Shown here: one piece after another, positions 31,636-32,518 of the stretch
Numbering within the stretch: position 1 is the stretch's first letter
Layout: every line of letters starts with the position of its first letter
DNA from: CAYQPF01 sp964419225
GTDB taxonomy: Bacteria; Cloacimonadota; Cloacimonadia; Cloacimonadales; CAYQPF01
DNA length: 32,518 nucleotides
Direction of reading: 5' to 3'
NCBI GenBank assembly: GCA_964419225.1
Contig: CAYQPF010000043.1
Location: 1 to 32,518, forward strand
The notes under the pieces: model-generated
What the model was told of the DNA's origin: nothing
Database searches by the model: none
Seen by the model: the letters and a program-made list of their open reading frames with translations, nothing else
Made by a program: the position numbers and the translations under genes

Positions 31636-32518
31636 TCATTTGAGAAGTACAATCTTTTTAGTTTCAATGTGTTTACCTGATGTTAATCTGTAGAAATACA
31701 TACCTGAAGCACACAATTTGTTATTGTCTCCTCTGCCATTCCATAAGATATTGGGATGTCCTGTTTTTATTTCGAAAGATTTTATTTTCTGACCTTTAAT
31801 ATTGAATATTGTTAGTTCTCCTGTGTTATTTTCAGGCAGCTTTGTCTCAAAAACCATTGTATTACTTTGCTTAAATGGATTTGGATAAGCTTTAATCCAT
31901 GACATTGGTTTTACGTTCACGGTTTCATTAATAGCATTATAATAACTACCAATTATTGCTCCGGAATAACCTATGGAAGCTGAAAAAGCTAAATAATCAT
32001 AACGAGGCGAAACATTACATTCTCCATAAGTATTATTACCCCATGCTACTAATGTTCCATCCGACATCAAAGCCATACCATGTGTTGGCCCCATATCAAT
32101 AGCAACAAAATCACCTTCTGTCGGATAATTATTCTGACCATAATAATTATCTCCTCCCCAACATGCAAGAGATCCATCAGTTCTTAATGCTAAACTGGTT
32201 TGCCTTCCGGCAGAAATTGAAGTAAAATCATTTCCTTGTGGAACAATGCATTGACCATTACTGTTATTTCCCCAGGCGATAATGGATCCATCACTTTTTA
32301 ACGCTAAGCAAAAATGTGAACCACATGCTATGTCAATATAGTCATTACCTGCAGGAACATTTGTCTCTCCGTCTTCAGTATGACCCCAAACAACTAAAGA
32401 TCCATCTTCTCTCAATCCCAAATCAAAGAAACCATTTGTTACAACTTTTGTGTAAAAACTATTCGACGGTACATTATCAAGACCATCCTGCACATATCCC
32501 CATACTTCAACCATGCCA
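31636..32518 (-). CDS. RCC1-repeat protein with T9SS sorting domain, C-terminal part (5' end outside the window)
   Basis: The open frame runs off the right edge, so the N-terminus and signal peptide are missing; the Met at 32514 is internal to a repeat (GMVEVWG). At least four or five RCC1-like blades of about 38-40 residues are visible, with the consensus FCLALKSDGSIIAWGNNSNGQ and MALMSDGTLVAWGNNTYGE, forming a beta-propeller. The last 80 residues are a Por-secretion tail: KAYPNPFKQSNTMVFETKLP, IFNIKGQKIKSFEI, WNGRGDNNKLCASGMYFYRL and KKIVLLK. A secreted or surface propeller, function unknown. Same orientation as the neighbouring sorted protein, which begins about 400 nt downstream. Confidence 0.88.
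   Translation of the reverse strand, partial: GMVEVWGYVQDGLDNVPSNSFYTKVVTNGFFDLGLREDGSLVVWGHTEDGETNVPAGNDYIDIACGSHFCLALKSDGSIIAWGNNSNGQCIVPQGNDFTSISAGRQTSLALRTDGSLACWGGDNYYGQNNYPTEGDFVAIDMGPTHGMALMSDGTLVAWGNNTYGECNVSPRYDYLAFSASIGYSGAIIGSYYNAINETVNVKPMSWIKAYPNPFKQSNTMVFETKLPENNTGELTIFNIKGQKIKSFEIKTGHPNILWNGRGDNNKLCASGMYFYRLTSGKHIETKKIVLLK

Overview
The window is AT-rich and reads as a chromosome segment from an uncultured, anaerobic, Gram-negative bacterium of the Bacteroidota/Fibrobacterota/Cloacimonadota assemblage. Candidatus Cloacimonadota is my best guess, from memory of the style of the proteins. The support is: secreted proteins with Por-secretion (type IX, T9SS) C-terminal sorting domains (positions 28514-31237 and 31636-32518), a PorV/PorQ-like outer-membrane protein at the left edge, a type-2 IleRS, a FolE2 cyclohydrolase, an oxygen-sensitive 2-hydroxyacyl-CoA-dehydratase-type activase, and a MoxR/Bat operon. 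No insertion sequence, prophage, CRISPR array or rRNA was seen.

Layout, left to right. 1-273: 5' part of a PorV/PorQ-like protein gene (minus). 342-428: tRNA-Leu(CAA). 577-6563: minus-strand group zinc-ribbon protein, ileS, AMIN-like exported protein, purH, behind a TTGACA promoter. 6829-7137: thioredoxin (plus) with its own promoter and a strong terminator. 7373-9769: DUF362/ferredoxin protein and mtnA. 10076-15693: a tightly packed seven-gene minus-strand operon (apbE, folE2, activase gene, HisJ-like PHP phosphatase, KaiC-like/pseudo-receiver protein, small membrane protein, degenerate receiver) in which every junction overlaps or is 1 nt apart. 16001-16585: MobA-like nucleotidyltransferase (plus). 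16729-22222: MoxR, DUF58, membrane protein, BatA, BatB and TPR operon. 22787-26531: translation block rplM, rpsI, rpsB, tsf, pyrH, frr, ending in a strong terminator. 26718-32518: surface proteins, namely a lipoprotein with chitobiase-type repeats and an FGE/SUMF1-like domain, and two proteins with T9SS sorting domains, one of them an RCC1-like propeller cut by the window edge.

The most unusual non-coding property is that the spacers carry families of short tandem repeats with 7-nt or 9-nt periods. The same few families (CAACTCT, GACACCT, GTCCATATA, GTCCGACAT, CCACTGC) recur at separate loci, always on the same strand, together with two dispersed longer repeats and a 71-bp inverted-repeat element next to the T9SS genes. 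The best candidate for an undescribed protein system is the 10076-15693 operon. It couples cofactor chemistry (ApbE, FolE2, Fe-S activase) to proteins built from signalling folds whose catalytic residues have been lost.
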